From assembly GCA_018003515.1 (NCBI GenBank), contig JAGNDO010000024.1, forward strand, positions 1 through 64,000: 64,000 bases of DNA, read 5' to 3'. The notes beneath the pieces are model-generated. The model was given only the letters and a program-made list of their open reading frames with translations. It was not told where the DNA came from and did not search any database. This DNA is from Caldilineaceae bacterium (GTDB taxonomy: Bacteria > Chloroflexota > Anaerolineae > Caldilineales > Caldilineaceae). Of the stretch, positions 34,728 through 42,427 are shown piece after piece. Each line of letters begins with the position of its first letter. Positions within the stretch are counted from its first letter, which is position 1. The translations under genes and the position numbers were made by a program.

Positions 34728-35483
34728 ATGTCTACCAATCGTCCCGGCCGCGGCTGGGGTTCTCTGAGCAACACCCAGAAGCTGGTCATTGCCGGTGTGG
34801 GCCTGTTGCTCCTGTATGCCATGTTCACCTCCAGCGGCGGCGGACCCTTTAGTCGCATTCTGGATCCCAGTTGGATGCTGGCCGTGTTGGGCATCATCTT
34901 TGTGGCCCTGCCCATCCACGAAATGGCCCATGCCGCCACCGCCGTGGCCTTGGGCGACGATACGCCCAGACGCCAAGGCCGCTATACCCTCAACCCTCTG
35001 GCCCATATTGATCCGTTTGGCGCGGTGCTGATCGCCCTCACTGGCTTTGGCTGGGCCAAGCCCGTGCAGTGGAACCCCAACAACGTGCGCATCGACCGGC
35101 GGCTGGCCAGCATTCTCGTCTCCTTGGCCGGCCCGGTGAGCAATCTGATTCTGGCCGCGTTGGGGATCTTTGTGGGGAGTTGGCTTTTGGCCATGCCAAG
35201 TGTTCAGGCGTTATCTGTTGTTGCGTTGGATATGGTCTATGGCTTTTTTCAGTCATTTATCTATATCAACGCCCTGCTTTTTGTCTTCAACCTGTTGCCC
35301 ATCCCGCCCCTGGATGGTTCCCATGTACTCTTTGCCCTGTTGCCCGGTGATAATTTCCAGCTTCAGCGACAGTTGAGTCAATATGGGTTTATGATCTTAA
35401 TCCTAGTGATCATGATGGCCCCGGATATTATCCGACTGCCTACCTCTCTGGTGGTCAACGGACTTGTGGGTCTGTTCGGCTAA
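34728..35483 (+). CDS. M50-family site-2-type intramembrane metalloprotease
   Basis: A 251-residue membrane protein with five to six spans. The zinc motif HEMAH (64-68) lies in the second span and the third ligand region is [10 protein letters not shown] near 190, both diagnostic for the M50B/FtsH-neighbouring site-2 protease subfamily without a PDZ domain. Such short members cut other membrane proteins. The substrate is unknown. Good ribosome-binding site AAAGGAAAC. It is followed 34 bp later by an HD protein on the same strand. Confidence 0.9.
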   Translation: MSTNRPGRGWGSLSNTQKLVIAGVGLLLLYAMFTSSGGGPFSRILDPSWMLAVLGIIFVALPIHEMAHAATAVALGDDTPRRQGRYTLNPLAHIDPFGAVLIALTGFGWAKPVQWNPNNVRIDRRLASILVSLAGPVSNLILAALGIFVGSWLLAMPSVQALSVVALDMVYGFFQSFIYINALLFVFNLLPIPPLDGSHVLFALLPGDNFQLQRQLSQYGFMILILVIMMAPDIIRLPTSLVVNGLVGLFG

Positions 35484-35516
35484 ATCCGCTCCTCTTTTCT
35501 TGTGTGACTCTATGCC

Positions 35517-36140
35517 ATGCTAAATTCCGTCTTTGCCACCATCCTTCGACTGCTGCGCCTGCCCCTGCGCTGGATCTACCGGATCAGCCAGTTTGTGCGC
35601 GGGCTGGTGGCCCATGTCACCCCAGACGAGATGTTGGCCGTGGTGGAGAGCTTGCCCAAGGCCGCGGTGGCCCTCTTTGTGGAGATGCCCCTGGATGCCC
35701 AGCGCCACAGCCTCAATGTACTCTATGCCCTGCGCAAACAGGCCAAACGCAAGGGTCAGCCTCTCGATCCCTCCCTGGCCGCGGCGGGGTTGCTGCATGA
35801 TGTGGGCAAGATCGCCGCGGATCAGGCGGGTCGGGGCATCCACCTCTGGCTGAGAGGCCCCTTGGTGCTGGCGGAAGCTATGGCCCCGCGCATGATGGAC
35901 GGGTACGCCGACGCCACGCCCGAAAGCGGCTGGCGCTATCTGCTCCACGTCCACCTGGACCACCCGGCCATCGGCGCAGCGATGGCGGCCAAGGCCGGGT
36001 GCGATGACCTGACCTGCTGGCTGATCGCCTTCCATCAAGAGACGCCGCAAAGCATCGGCCAAACCGGCTCCCTCTTCGCCCAAGATGCGCAAGCCATTGC
36101 CCTGCTCTCCGCCTTGCGCCGGGCGGATCAACGTAATTAA
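35517..36140 (+). CDS. HD-domain phosphohydrolase-like protein
   Basis: A 207-residue protein. Residues 60-105 hold RHSLNVLYAL and AGLLHDVGKI, the H...HD core of the HD superfamily, with a further His-rich segment HVHLDHPAIGAAMAA and FHQE. This is the HDIG-type layout used by small nucleotide or phosphate-ester hydrolases. The N-terminus (about 1-30) is hydrophobic and basic and could touch the membrane. The stop is at the edge of a GGCAAAA repeat tract. The substrate is unknown. Confidence 0.82.
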   Translation: MLNSVFATILRLLRLPLRWIYRISQFVRGLVAHVTPDEMLAVVESLPKAAVALFVEMPLDAQRHSLNVLYALRKQAKRKGQPLDPSLAAAGLLHDVGKIAADQAGRGIHLWLRGPLVLAEAMAPRMMDGYADATPESGWRYLLHVHLDHPAIGAAMAAKAGCDDLTCWLIAFHQETPQSIGQTGSLFAQDAQAIALLSALRRADQRN

Positions 36141-36248
36141 GGCAAAAGGCAAAGTGCAAAAGGCAAAAGGGGTGGGGCAAAGAGAACCCTCTTGGATTAA
36201 CGAAAAATACTCGATACACGACACTCGATACGCAACACGCAACACGCA
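36141..36248. repeat. two word families side by side: GGCAAAA and ACTCGATAC
   Basis: 36141-36174 is a run of GGCAAAA/GTGCAAA words. 36203-36248 is a run of ACTCGATACACG and CGCAACA words. No clear hairpin joins them. They fill the gap between the HD and TyrA-like genes and stop directly before the next ribosome-binding site. Confidence 0.8.
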
Positions 36249-36260
36249 AAGGAGCCTCAC

Positions 36261-37241
36261 ATGGCAAAACCAAAACTAACCATCATAGGCCTGGGCCGCA
36301 CGGGGGCCAGCCTGGGGTTGGCGCTTCAGGCCGAGGCGTTGAGCTTCGAGCTTGTGGGCCACGACAAGAACAGCGAAACCGCCGCCCTTGCCCGCAAAGC
36401 CGGGGCCGTGGACAGGACCGAATGGAATCTGCACAAGGCCTACGCCGACGCCAACATGGTGATCTTGGCCGTGCCCTTTGGCGAACTGGCCGAACTCTTC
36501 GCCCAAATGAAGGACGAATTGAATCCCAACTGCACGCTCCTCTGCCTGACCAACGCCATGCGACCCACCCTGGATCTGGCCGCCGAGATTCTGCCCGCCT
36601 CGGTTCAGGTCATCACTGCCGACCCCATCCTCACCGGCATGGGCGACATCCCCGGCGACCGGGCGGACCTTTTTGAAGAAGCTATCTTCTGTGTTGCCCC
36701 CAGCCTCACGGCCTCGGAAAATGGCGTGGAGCTTTGCACCAACCTGATCACCCGCATCAAGGCCCAGCCCCTTTTCATTGACCCGGTGGAGCATGACGGG
36801 GTGGTGGCCGGGGTGGAGCAATTGCCCCGGCTGATGGCCATGATCTTTATGCGTATGATGGGCCGGGGCGAAAGCTGGCGGGATGGCAAGAAACTGGCCG
36901 GTCGCCAGTTTGCCCAGAGTACGGAGATCAGCGTCAGCCCGTCGCAGATGAGCAGCAGTCTGGCCGCCAACCGGGCCAACATCCAGCGCTGGATGGGCGC
37001 GCTCCAGGCCGAGATGGATGTTTGGGCGCAAGCCTTGGCACCGGGCAACGAAGAAAAGCTGACTGGTCTGTTGGAAGAGGCCGTGGATCTGCGCCTGAAA
37101 TGGGAACACGAGGTGAAGCTTAAAGAGTGGGACGAACGCCGCCAACTGCTGCGAGAATCCGCCAAACGGGACGAACCGAGCCTGATGCGTCAAATGTTTA
37201 TGGGCAACCTTTTGGGGGGACGGCGTGGACAGGACAAGTAG
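36261..37241 (+). CDS. TyrA-like NAD(P)-binding dehydrogenase-fold protein
   Basis: A 326-residue protein. The Rossmann fold starts IIGLGRTGASLGLAL, with GHDKN as the nucleotide specificity strand and MVILAVPFGEL after it. The overall plan is that of prephenate/arogenate dehydrogenase. However, the TyrA signature HPM(A)G is read as ADPILTG here, and the rest of the catalytic domain is weakly similar. So tyrosine synthesis is doubtful; a different oxidoreductase is equally possible. AAAGGAG precedes the ATG. The DUF2071 gene starts inside its last 17 bases. Confidence 0.75.
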   Translation: MAKPKLTIIGLGRTGASLGLALQAEALSFELVGHDKNSETAALARKAGAVDRTEWNLHKAYADANMVILAVPFGELAELFAQMKDELNPNCTLLCLTNAMRPTLDLAAEILPASVQVITADPILTGMGDIPGDRADLFEEAIFCVAPSLTASENGVELCTNLITRIKAQPLFIDPVEHDGVVAGVEQLPRLMAMIFMRMMGRGESWRDGKKLAGRQFAQSTEISVSPSQMSSSLAANRANIQRWMGALQAEMDVWAQALAPGNEEKLTGLLEEAVDLRLKWEHEVKLKEWDERRQLLRESAKRDEPSLMRQMFMGNLLGGRRGQDK

Positions 37242-38037
37242 CGCCCACTTGGGCCAGTGGGATCACCGACCCTGGCCTCGTCCTGCCGGGCCGTGGGTCA
37301 TGGCCCAGTCCTGGCACGATCTGCTCTTTGCCCATTGGCCCATCCCTCCGGCCCTGCTGCGCCCCTTGGTGCCGGCGATTCTGGATCTGGACACTTTTGA
37401 CGGCATGGGCTGGATCGGCGTGGTCCCCTTCCGCATGAGCGGCGTGCGGCCCAGGGGGGTGCCCGCCGTCCCCTGGCTCTCCGCCTTCCCCGAACTCAAC
37501 GTGCGCACCTATGTGCGTCACCCCGCCCCGCCCCACCGCCCTGGCGTCTACTTCTTCAGCCTGGATGCCGCCAACCCCGTCGCCGTGGCCATTGCACGAG
37601 CGGTCTTCCATCTGCCCTATTTTCGGGCTGAGATGAGTACCACCGCTCAGGGTGAAGAGCTGGTTTATCGCAGCACGCGCACGCATGCTGGGGTGCCCGT
37701 GGGCCAGTTCACCGGGATCTACGGTCCCAGCGGCCCGGTCTACACCGCCCAACCCGGCACCCTGGACCATTGGCTGACCGAGCGCTACTGCCTCTACGCT
37801 ACCTCTCCCTTCCACAGCCGTCCCCATGCCCAGACCCTGGTCCAGACCGGCCCGTGGGATCTATGGCGCAGCGAGATCCACCACGCCCCCTGGCCCCTGC
37901 AACCCGCCCACGCCCAAATCGACACCAACACCGTGGCCCACTCCCTGGGCATCCCCCTGGCCGACAGCCCACCCCTGCTCCACTTCGCCCGCCGCCTTGA
38001 CGTGGTGGTCTGGCCGCCTGAGAAGCTGAAGGGGTGA
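37225..38037 (+). CDS. DUF2071 (YqjF-like) family protein
   Basis: A 270-residue soluble protein. Features of DUF2071 are AQSWHDLLFAHWPIPPALLRPLVP at the N-terminus, GWIGVVPFRMSGVRPRG, FPELNVRTYVRH, GVYFFSLDAANP and FTERYC-like DHWLTERYCLYA. The function of the family is unknown. GTG at 37225 with GGGGGGAC upstream gives a 17-bp overlap with the TyrA-like gene, so the two are coupled. The final residues EKLKG and the TGA lie at the start of a GGGTGA repeat tract. Confidence 0.85.
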   Translation: MDRTSSAHLGQWDHRPWPRPAGPWVMAQSWHDLLFAHWPIPPALLRPLVPAILDLDTFDGMGWIGVVPFRMSGVRPRGVPAVPWLSAFPELNVRTYVRHPAPPHRPGVYFFSLDAANPVAVAIARAVFHLPYFRAEMSTTAQGEELVYRSTRTHAGVPVGQFTGIYGPSGPVYTAQPGTLDHWLTERYCLYATSPFHSRPHAQTLVQTGPWDLWRSEIHHAPWPLQPAHAQIDTNTVAHSLGIPLADSPPLLHFARRLDVVVWPPEKLKG

Positions 38038-38080
38038 GGGGGTGAGGGGGTGAGCGGGTGAAGGGGTGAAGGGGGTGAAC
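38034..38080. repeat. GGGTGA(A/G)G-word tandem repeat
   Basis: About six copies of GGGGTGAG and GGGTGAAG begin with the stop codon of the DUF2071 gene. The same word forms a hairpin at 46000-46081. Confidence 0.85.
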
Positions 38081-38139
38081 GGGACGTAGGCAGGGCTTTT
38101 CAGAAGTTGCCGGGTAGCCACGCTAACCGGACTCGCGCA

Positions 38140-38202
38140 GGTTGAGTAGCCGCCGCCGAAATCTCCGCTAACCAATCAGGAACTCGGCGGCGTATCGAAA
38201 CC
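38140..38202. repeat. GGTTGAGTAG...CGTATCGAAACC palindromic unit
   Basis: GGTTGAGTAGCCGCCGCCGA (38140-38159) faces TCGGCGGCGTATCGAAACC (38184-38202). The outer GGTT/AACC and inner CCGCCGA/TCGGCGG pair. A second copy with the same flanks lies inside menE (45639-45678). The remaining sequence from 38203 to 38332 shows no gene that I can support. Confidence 0.75.
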
Positions 38203-38332
38203 GCAGCGGGTCGCCAGAGGACGTTCCATAAAAGCCAAAAGTATGCGGTTCGACCTGCCAGGAAGCCAAAAAGTGCGCCAAATGGCGTACAGACAACGAA
38301 GAATTTGCGGGTAAAATAGAGAAGACCGGCAC

Positions 38333-38360
38333 TTGACCTTTCTCTTTGACTCTCTATTCC
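38333..38360 (+). promoter_or_regulatory. weak promoter candidate close to the uvsE start
   Basis: TTGACC (38333-38338), 16 bp, TATTCC (38355-38360). It ends seven bases before the ATG, so it would give a leaderless or near-leaderless mRNA; no Shine-Dalgarno is present. Confidence 0.3.
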
Positions 38361-38367
38361 ACCCACC

Positions 38368-39360
38368 ATGATCCAGATTCCCGCCTCCCCACCTCCCATT
38401 TCCCCGCCCCGCCACCGCCTGGGCGTGCCCGTAAAGCTGCTGGGCGCGCCCGGTCTGCGTTCCCATGACAGCCGACGCTGGCAGAACAGCCCCCACCTCA
38501 GCGTCAGCCTGGCCTATGTGCGGGATCTCTTTGTCTATTTGGAGAGTCGGGCCATTCGCTTTTATCGCCTCTCCAACCAGCTTGCCCCCTACCTCACCCA
38601 CCCGGATCTGCCCGCCTTTCACCGCCAACTGGACGAATGCGAGACCGAACTGGCCGCCACCGGCGACATGGCCCGGCAGATGGGGCTGCGCCTCTCCATG
38701 CACCCGGCCTTCCACATCCAGCTCAACAGCCCCAACCCAGCCTGGGTTCAGCGCTCGTGCCAGGAATTGACCGCGGCCGCGGATCTCCTCGACCGCATGG
38801 GGGCGGGGCCGGAGGCGGTGCTGGTGGTGCATGTGGGCGGCGCGCACGGGAACCCCGCCGCGGGCCGGGCGCGCTTTGTGGCCGGGGTGGAGCAGCTTCC
38901 GGCCCACGTGCGGGCGCGCCTGGCCCTGGAGAACGATGACCGCACCTACAGTTTGCAGGACACCCTCTGGGTGCATCGGCGCACGGGCATGCGTTTGGTC
39001 TTTGATGTGCTGCACCATCGCTGTCTGAACCCAGCGGGCATCCCCATGATGGAGGCTCTGGGGCTGGCCCTGGCCACCTGGCCTGCCGGGCAGATCCCCA
39101 AGATCCACCTGAGCAGCCCCCGCACCGCGGCCCGCTACATCGCCCAACACGGCGAGCAGCGCCTCTCCCCGCCCCTGCCCAACCAGCACAGCGACTTCCT
39201 GCACCCCTTCGAGTGCATCGACCTGCTGCGCGCCGCCCACGCCGCCGGTTTGGGACCGTTTGACATCATGCTGGAAGCCAAGGCCAAGGATCTGGCCCTC
39301 TTGAGATTGCGGGATCAACTTGCCCACTTCGCGCCGGATGTGGCGGCGTGGGTGGGGTGA
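38368..39360 (+). CDS. uvsE: UV damage endonuclease UvsE/UVDE
   Basis: A 330-residue TIM-barrel DNA repair nuclease that nicks DNA 5' to UV photoproducts. Diagnostic strings are FYRLSNQLAPYL, LRLSMHPAFHIQL, EAVLVVHVGGAHGN, ARLALENDDRTYS, LVFDVLHHRC and IHLSSPR; the Glu, Asp and His residues among them are the metal ligands. Length fits the family. The ATG is the only good start. A repeat hairpin begins three bases after the stop codon. Confidence 0.9.
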   Translation: MIQIPASPPPISPPRHRLGVPVKLLGAPGLRSHDSRRWQNSPHLSVSLAYVRDLFVYLESRAIRFYRLSNQLAPYLTHPDLPAFHRQLDECETELAATGDMARQMGLRLSMHPAFHIQLNSPNPAWVQRSCQELTAAADLLDRMGAGPEAVLVVHVGGAHGNPAAGRARFVAGVEQLPAHVRARLALENDDRTYSLQDTLWVHRRTGMRLVFDVLHHRCLNPAGIPMMEALGLALATWPAGQIPKIHLSSPRTAARYIAQHGEQRLSPPLPNQHSDFLHPFECIDLLRAAHAAGLGPFDIMLEAKAKDLALLRLRDQLAHFAPDVAAWVG

Positions 39361-39362
39361 AC

Positions 39363-39427
39363 ATCGAGTATCGTGTATCGAGTATTGGTCTGTGCCAAAC
39401 ACCAATACTCGATACACGATGCTCGAT
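39363..39427. repeat. CGAGTATCGTGTAT-word repeat hairpin (26-bp arms)
   Basis: 39363-39388 and 39402-39427 are reverse complements at 25 of 26 positions, with a 13-nt loop. It starts just after the uvsE stop and may act as its transcript end, though no T-run follows. Confidence 0.92.
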
Positions 39428-39464
39428 ATTCACCCTACCAAATCAACAAGAAAGGATGCCCACC

Positions 39465-40184
39465 ATGCCCCAACCCACCTACCCCGATGCCCAGGCCCGG
39501 CGTACCCGGGTGCTGGTGGCGGTGATGAACAATGCTGAAGATTTACGTCGGGCCGCGTCCGAGGGCTGGTATCGCATCCCTCAGCGTAAGGCCCCCAAAC
39601 GGGTGGGCGCGGACTATCTGGCCTTCTATCAGACCGGGGCCTTCAAAGATGGTGACCAGGCCCAGGCAGTCAACTTTTATGCCCCCGTGCGCCGCTATCG
39701 TCTGCTGACCCGGGCCGAACTGTTGCCGGAACAAGCAGATCATCCCCGATCCGGTGAGTACTATTTCCGCATTGACATCGGCCCCTTGCAGCGCTTAGAT
39801 CGACCTATCCCCGCGGCCAAAATGCGCCGCATCACCTTTATCAACACCACCCTGGACCGCCTGCTCACCGCCGGGGATGTGCAGGAGCTTTTTGTGCAGG
39901 AAGATCCCTTCGAGACCCTGTGGCTGGCCCTGCGAGAGAGCCGTCTGCGTCCCCTGAGCAACCGCCTGGCCGGGGAGACGCCCGTGGACATCACCCTGCG
40001 GGCCAGGGGCGGCTATCTGGGCATCCTGTGCCAGGACGAAAGCAGCACCCGGGAACATCGCTACGACCATCCGCCCCGCCCGTGGACGTTGCTGACCTTG
40101 GGGCCGGATGCGATTGAGAGGGATCTGAACGGCTGTCTGCGCCGGGTAGGGGCGGCGTTGATTGACCTGGGCGGATCTGTTTAA
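39465..40184 (+). CDS. conserved hypothetical protein
   Basis: A 239-residue soluble protein that I cannot assign to a named family. Recognisable stretches include EGWYRIPQRKAPKRVGADYLAFYQTGAF, VNFYAPVRRYRLLTRAELLP, YYFRIDIGPLQRLDRPIP and a terminal ITLRARGGYLGILC. The pattern of WYRIP near the N-terminus and RITFINTTLDRLLTA is shared, as I recall, by uncharacterised bacterial proteins sometimes linked to nuclease folds. That link is weak. ATG at 39465 has GAAAGG at a normal distance; ATG at 39456 is too close to it. The stop overlaps a GGCAAAA hairpin. Confidence 0.7.
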   Translation: MPQPTYPDAQARRTRVLVAVMNNAEDLRRAASEGWYRIPQRKAPKRVGADYLAFYQTGAFKDGDQAQAVNFYAPVRRYRLLTRAELLPEQADHPRSGEYYFRIDIGPLQRLDRPIPAAKMRRITFINTTLDRLLTAGDVQELFVQEDPFETLWLALRESRLRPLSNRLAGETPVDITLRARGGYLGILCQDESSTREHRYDHPPRPWTLLTLGPDAIERDLNGCLRRVGAALIDLGGSV

Positions 40185-40288
40185 GGCAAAAGGCAAAAGG
40201 CAAAGTGCAAAAGTGGTGTTGGAAACACCACAGGCTCCATGCCCCACACACTTTTGCCTTTTGCACTTTGCCTTTTGCCTTTTGCCTT
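40183..40288. repeat. GGCAAAA-word repeat hairpin with unequal arms
   Basis: Left arm 40183-40215 and right arm 40249-40288 are reverse complements. The right arm has exactly one extra 7-base unit. A small inner hairpin, GTGGTGTT-GGAA-ACACCAC, lies near 40213-40231. The left arm overlaps the stop codon of the preceding gene; the right arm ends just before the next ribosome-binding site. Confidence 0.92.
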
Positions 40289-40303
40289 TATTGTGGAGAA
40301 ACT

Positions 40304-41338
40304 ATGAATCATCGCACATCGATCACCCACCGATTGGCTCGTCTTGCGGTTCCCATGCTTTTGGCATTGGTGAGCGCGCTTCTGCTCATGCTTTTGCTCG
40401 GACCCGGCGGAGACAGCCCGGTTCTCTTCGCCGGTGATCCGATAGAAGGCCCGACCTTTACGCCCACCCCGTCCTTGACGCCGACTGTCACCCCAACAGA
40501 CCCGCCTACTGCCACGCCAACCCTCAGTCCGACCATCACGTCCACCCTCACCCCAACCGTGACCCCGACTGTGACCCCGACTGCCACGCCAACCTTTACG
40601 CCCACGCTGACTGTGGCGCTGTCTGAAACCGTCTTTTTACCCGCCATCCAGCGAGCGCCCCTGGCCTTTGCCTGCCCCACAACCTCGGACCGCACCTTCG
40701 CCGCCGTGCCGGTGGTCGGGCCGCCGGCGGATCACCCGGACGCCCAGCATGGGGATCTCAACCTGGCCTTGCGGGGCTATGCGCCGACCCACGCCGACCT
40801 CCAGTTAGTGGAGATCAACGGGCAGACGGATGCCGGCGCGCCCCGGTTGGCCGGTCTCTTTGCCGATGGGCGGGTACCCATCTTTTCGGCTGGGTTTCGG
40901 GTCCATGATTGGGATTGGGGATGCGGCGAGCATGGCTGCCGGGGCGATCCGTTGACAGCCGAGACCGTGACCCTGCTGGGCATGGCCGGCGCACCGGGCG
41001 AGGCGCTCCACATCCCCCGGCGGGCGGATTCGATCTACGCCGGAGACTTCATCGCCCTGGTGCTTTATGCCGAGCCGACCCGCCTCACCCTGGGCTACAC
41101 CCGGGAGGACACGGTGGCCCACGGCTATGCGGTGCATCTGGAGGATCTGTGCGTGGACCCGGCCTTGGTGGCCCTCTATCGCCACCTCAACCAGGCCGGG
41201 CGGGGCAATCTGCCCGGCCTGCGCAACGGCGAGATCCTGGGCACCCTTGGCCCGGACCCGTTCAAGGTGGCGATCCGGGATCGGGGCAGCTTTATGGATC
41301 CCCGCTCCCGCAAGGATTGGTGGCAAGGGGCGCGGTGA
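40304..41338 (+). CDS. secreted protein with Thr-Pro linker and FLP motif
   Basis: A 344-residue exported protein. An N-terminal hydrophobic segment (residues 14-32) anchors or exports it. A Thr-Pro-rich linker with many TPT steps spans about 48-105, and VFLPAIQR follows at about 110-117. The rest is an unassigned domain with four Cys (CPTT, CGEHGC, LCVD), and HDWDWGCGEHGC. It may be a sortase-substrate-like or class-E-type folded domain, but I cannot name it. GTGGAGAAAC precedes the ATG. A mature outer-surface location is inferred from the linker. Confidence 0.75.
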   Translation: MNHRTSITHRLARLAVPMLLALVSALLLMLLLGPGGDSPVLFAGDPIEGPTFTPTPSLTPTVTPTDPPTATPTLSPTITSTLTPTVTPTVTPTATPTFTPTLTVALSETVFLPAIQRAPLAFACPTTSDRTFAAVPVVGPPADHPDAQHGDLNLALRGYAPTHADLQLVEINGQTDAGAPRLAGLFADGRVPIFSAGFRVHDWDWGCGEHGCRGDPLTAETVTLLGMAGAPGEALHIPRRADSIYAGDFIALVLYAEPTRLTLGYTREDTVAHGYAVHLEDLCVDPALVALYRHLNQAGRGNLPGLRNGEILGTLGPDPFKVAIRDRGSFMDPRSRKDWWQGAR

Positions 41339-41360
41339 GGAAGGTTGGCGGTGGGTGGGG

Positions 41361-41425
41361 TATAATGCGAATGGCGAATGGCGAATGGCGGTCCACCAAT
41401 CCAAAATCAGAAATCCAAAATCAAG
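41361..41425. repeat. AATGGCG and AATCCAAA word tract after a TATAAT
   Basis: TATAAT at 41361-41366 is followed by three AATGGCG words (41368-41388) and then AATCCAAAATC words (41398-41425). No good -35 or TG is present, so the promoter is weak evidence. The tract ends seven bases before the GT2 ATG. Confidence 0.7.
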
Positions 41426-41431
41426 AATCCC

Positions 41432-42409
41432 ATGCACCTGATCATCCAGATTCCCTGTTACAACGAAGCCCAAACCCTGCCCGTGGTCCTGGCGGAGCTG
41501 CCTAAGAGTCTGCCCGGCGTGTCGCGCATCGAGGTGCTGATCATCGACGATGGCAGCACGGACGACACCGCGCAGGTGGCCCGGCGCTTGGGCGTCCACC
41601 ATGTGATCAGCCATGCCCGCAACCGGGGCCTGGCCGCGGCCTTCCAAACCGGGCTAAACGCCTGTCTGGAAGCCGGGGCGGATCTGATTGTGAACACAGA
41701 TGGGGACAATCAATACCCGGCGGACCAGATCGGGCGGCTGATCGGGCCGGTGTTGGCGGGGAAGGCGGACATGGTGATCGGCGACCGGCAGACCGGGCAG
41801 ATCGAACACTTTTCGCCCATCAAGCGGCTGCTGCAAAATTGGGGAAGCTGGGTGGTGCGGGCGGCCTCCAACACCCAAGTGCCCGACGCCACCAGCGGCT
41901 TCCGGGCCTTTTCCCGAGAGGCGGCCCTGCGTTTGACCATCTTGACCCGATACACATATACCTTGGAAACCATCATCCAGGCGGGCAAAAAGGGGCTGGT
42001 GGTGGACCACGTGGCCATCGAGTATGTGAACCCGCCCACCCGCAAGTCCCGGCTGATGAAGAATACGTGGAGTTACATCAAGCTCTCCACGGCCACCATT
42101 TTGCGCATTTACACCCTCTACGAGCCGTTGCGCACCTTTACCTACACCGCAGTGCCCTTCCTGGCCGGGGGGATTCTGCTCCTGGCCCGCTTCCTCTATC
42201 TCTATCTCTTCGCCGCCCAAAGTTCATCTGGGCGCTATCTACAATCGGTCACCATCGGCGCGTCTCTGCTCACCGTGGGCTTCCTGATCTTTCTCTTCGG
42301 CGTCATGGCCGACCTCACCGCCACCAATCGCTTTTTGTTGGAAGAGATCTTGTATCGGCAGCGCAAGCGGGAGTTGGGGGGCGGGGATCAGGGATCAGGT
42401 TTGGATTAG
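41432..42409 (+). CDS. GT2-family polyprenyl-phosphate glycosyltransferase (DPM/DPG-synthase-like)
   Basis: A 325-residue protein. The GT-A domain begins LIIQIPCYNEAQTLPVVL, has IIDDGSTDDT (nucleotide site) and NTDGDNQYPADQIG (DxD-type metal site), then SGFRAFSREAAL. Two membrane spans follow at about 240-300. This layout is typical of enzymes that load a sugar onto undecaprenyl or dolichyl phosphate, a possible donor for PIG-V-like transferases. There is no Shine-Dalgarno before the ATG, only repeat words. Confidence 0.88.
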   Translation: MHLIIQIPCYNEAQTLPVVLAELPKSLPGVSRIEVLIIDDGSTDDTAQVARRLGVHHVISHARNRGLAAAFQTGLNACLEAGADLIVNTDGDNQYPADQIGRLIGPVLAGKADMVIGDRQTGQIEHFSPIKRLLQNWGSWVVRAASNTQVPDATSGFRAFSREAALRLTILTRYTYTLETIIQAGKKGLVVDHVAIEYVNPPTRKSRLMKNTWSYIKLSTATILRIYTLYEPLRTFTYTAVPFLAGGILLLARFLYLYLFAAQSSSGRYLQSVTIGASLLTVGFLIFLFGVMADLTATNRFLLEEILYRQRKRELGGGDQGSGLD

Positions 42410-42427
42410 ATCAGGTAAATCAGCGTT

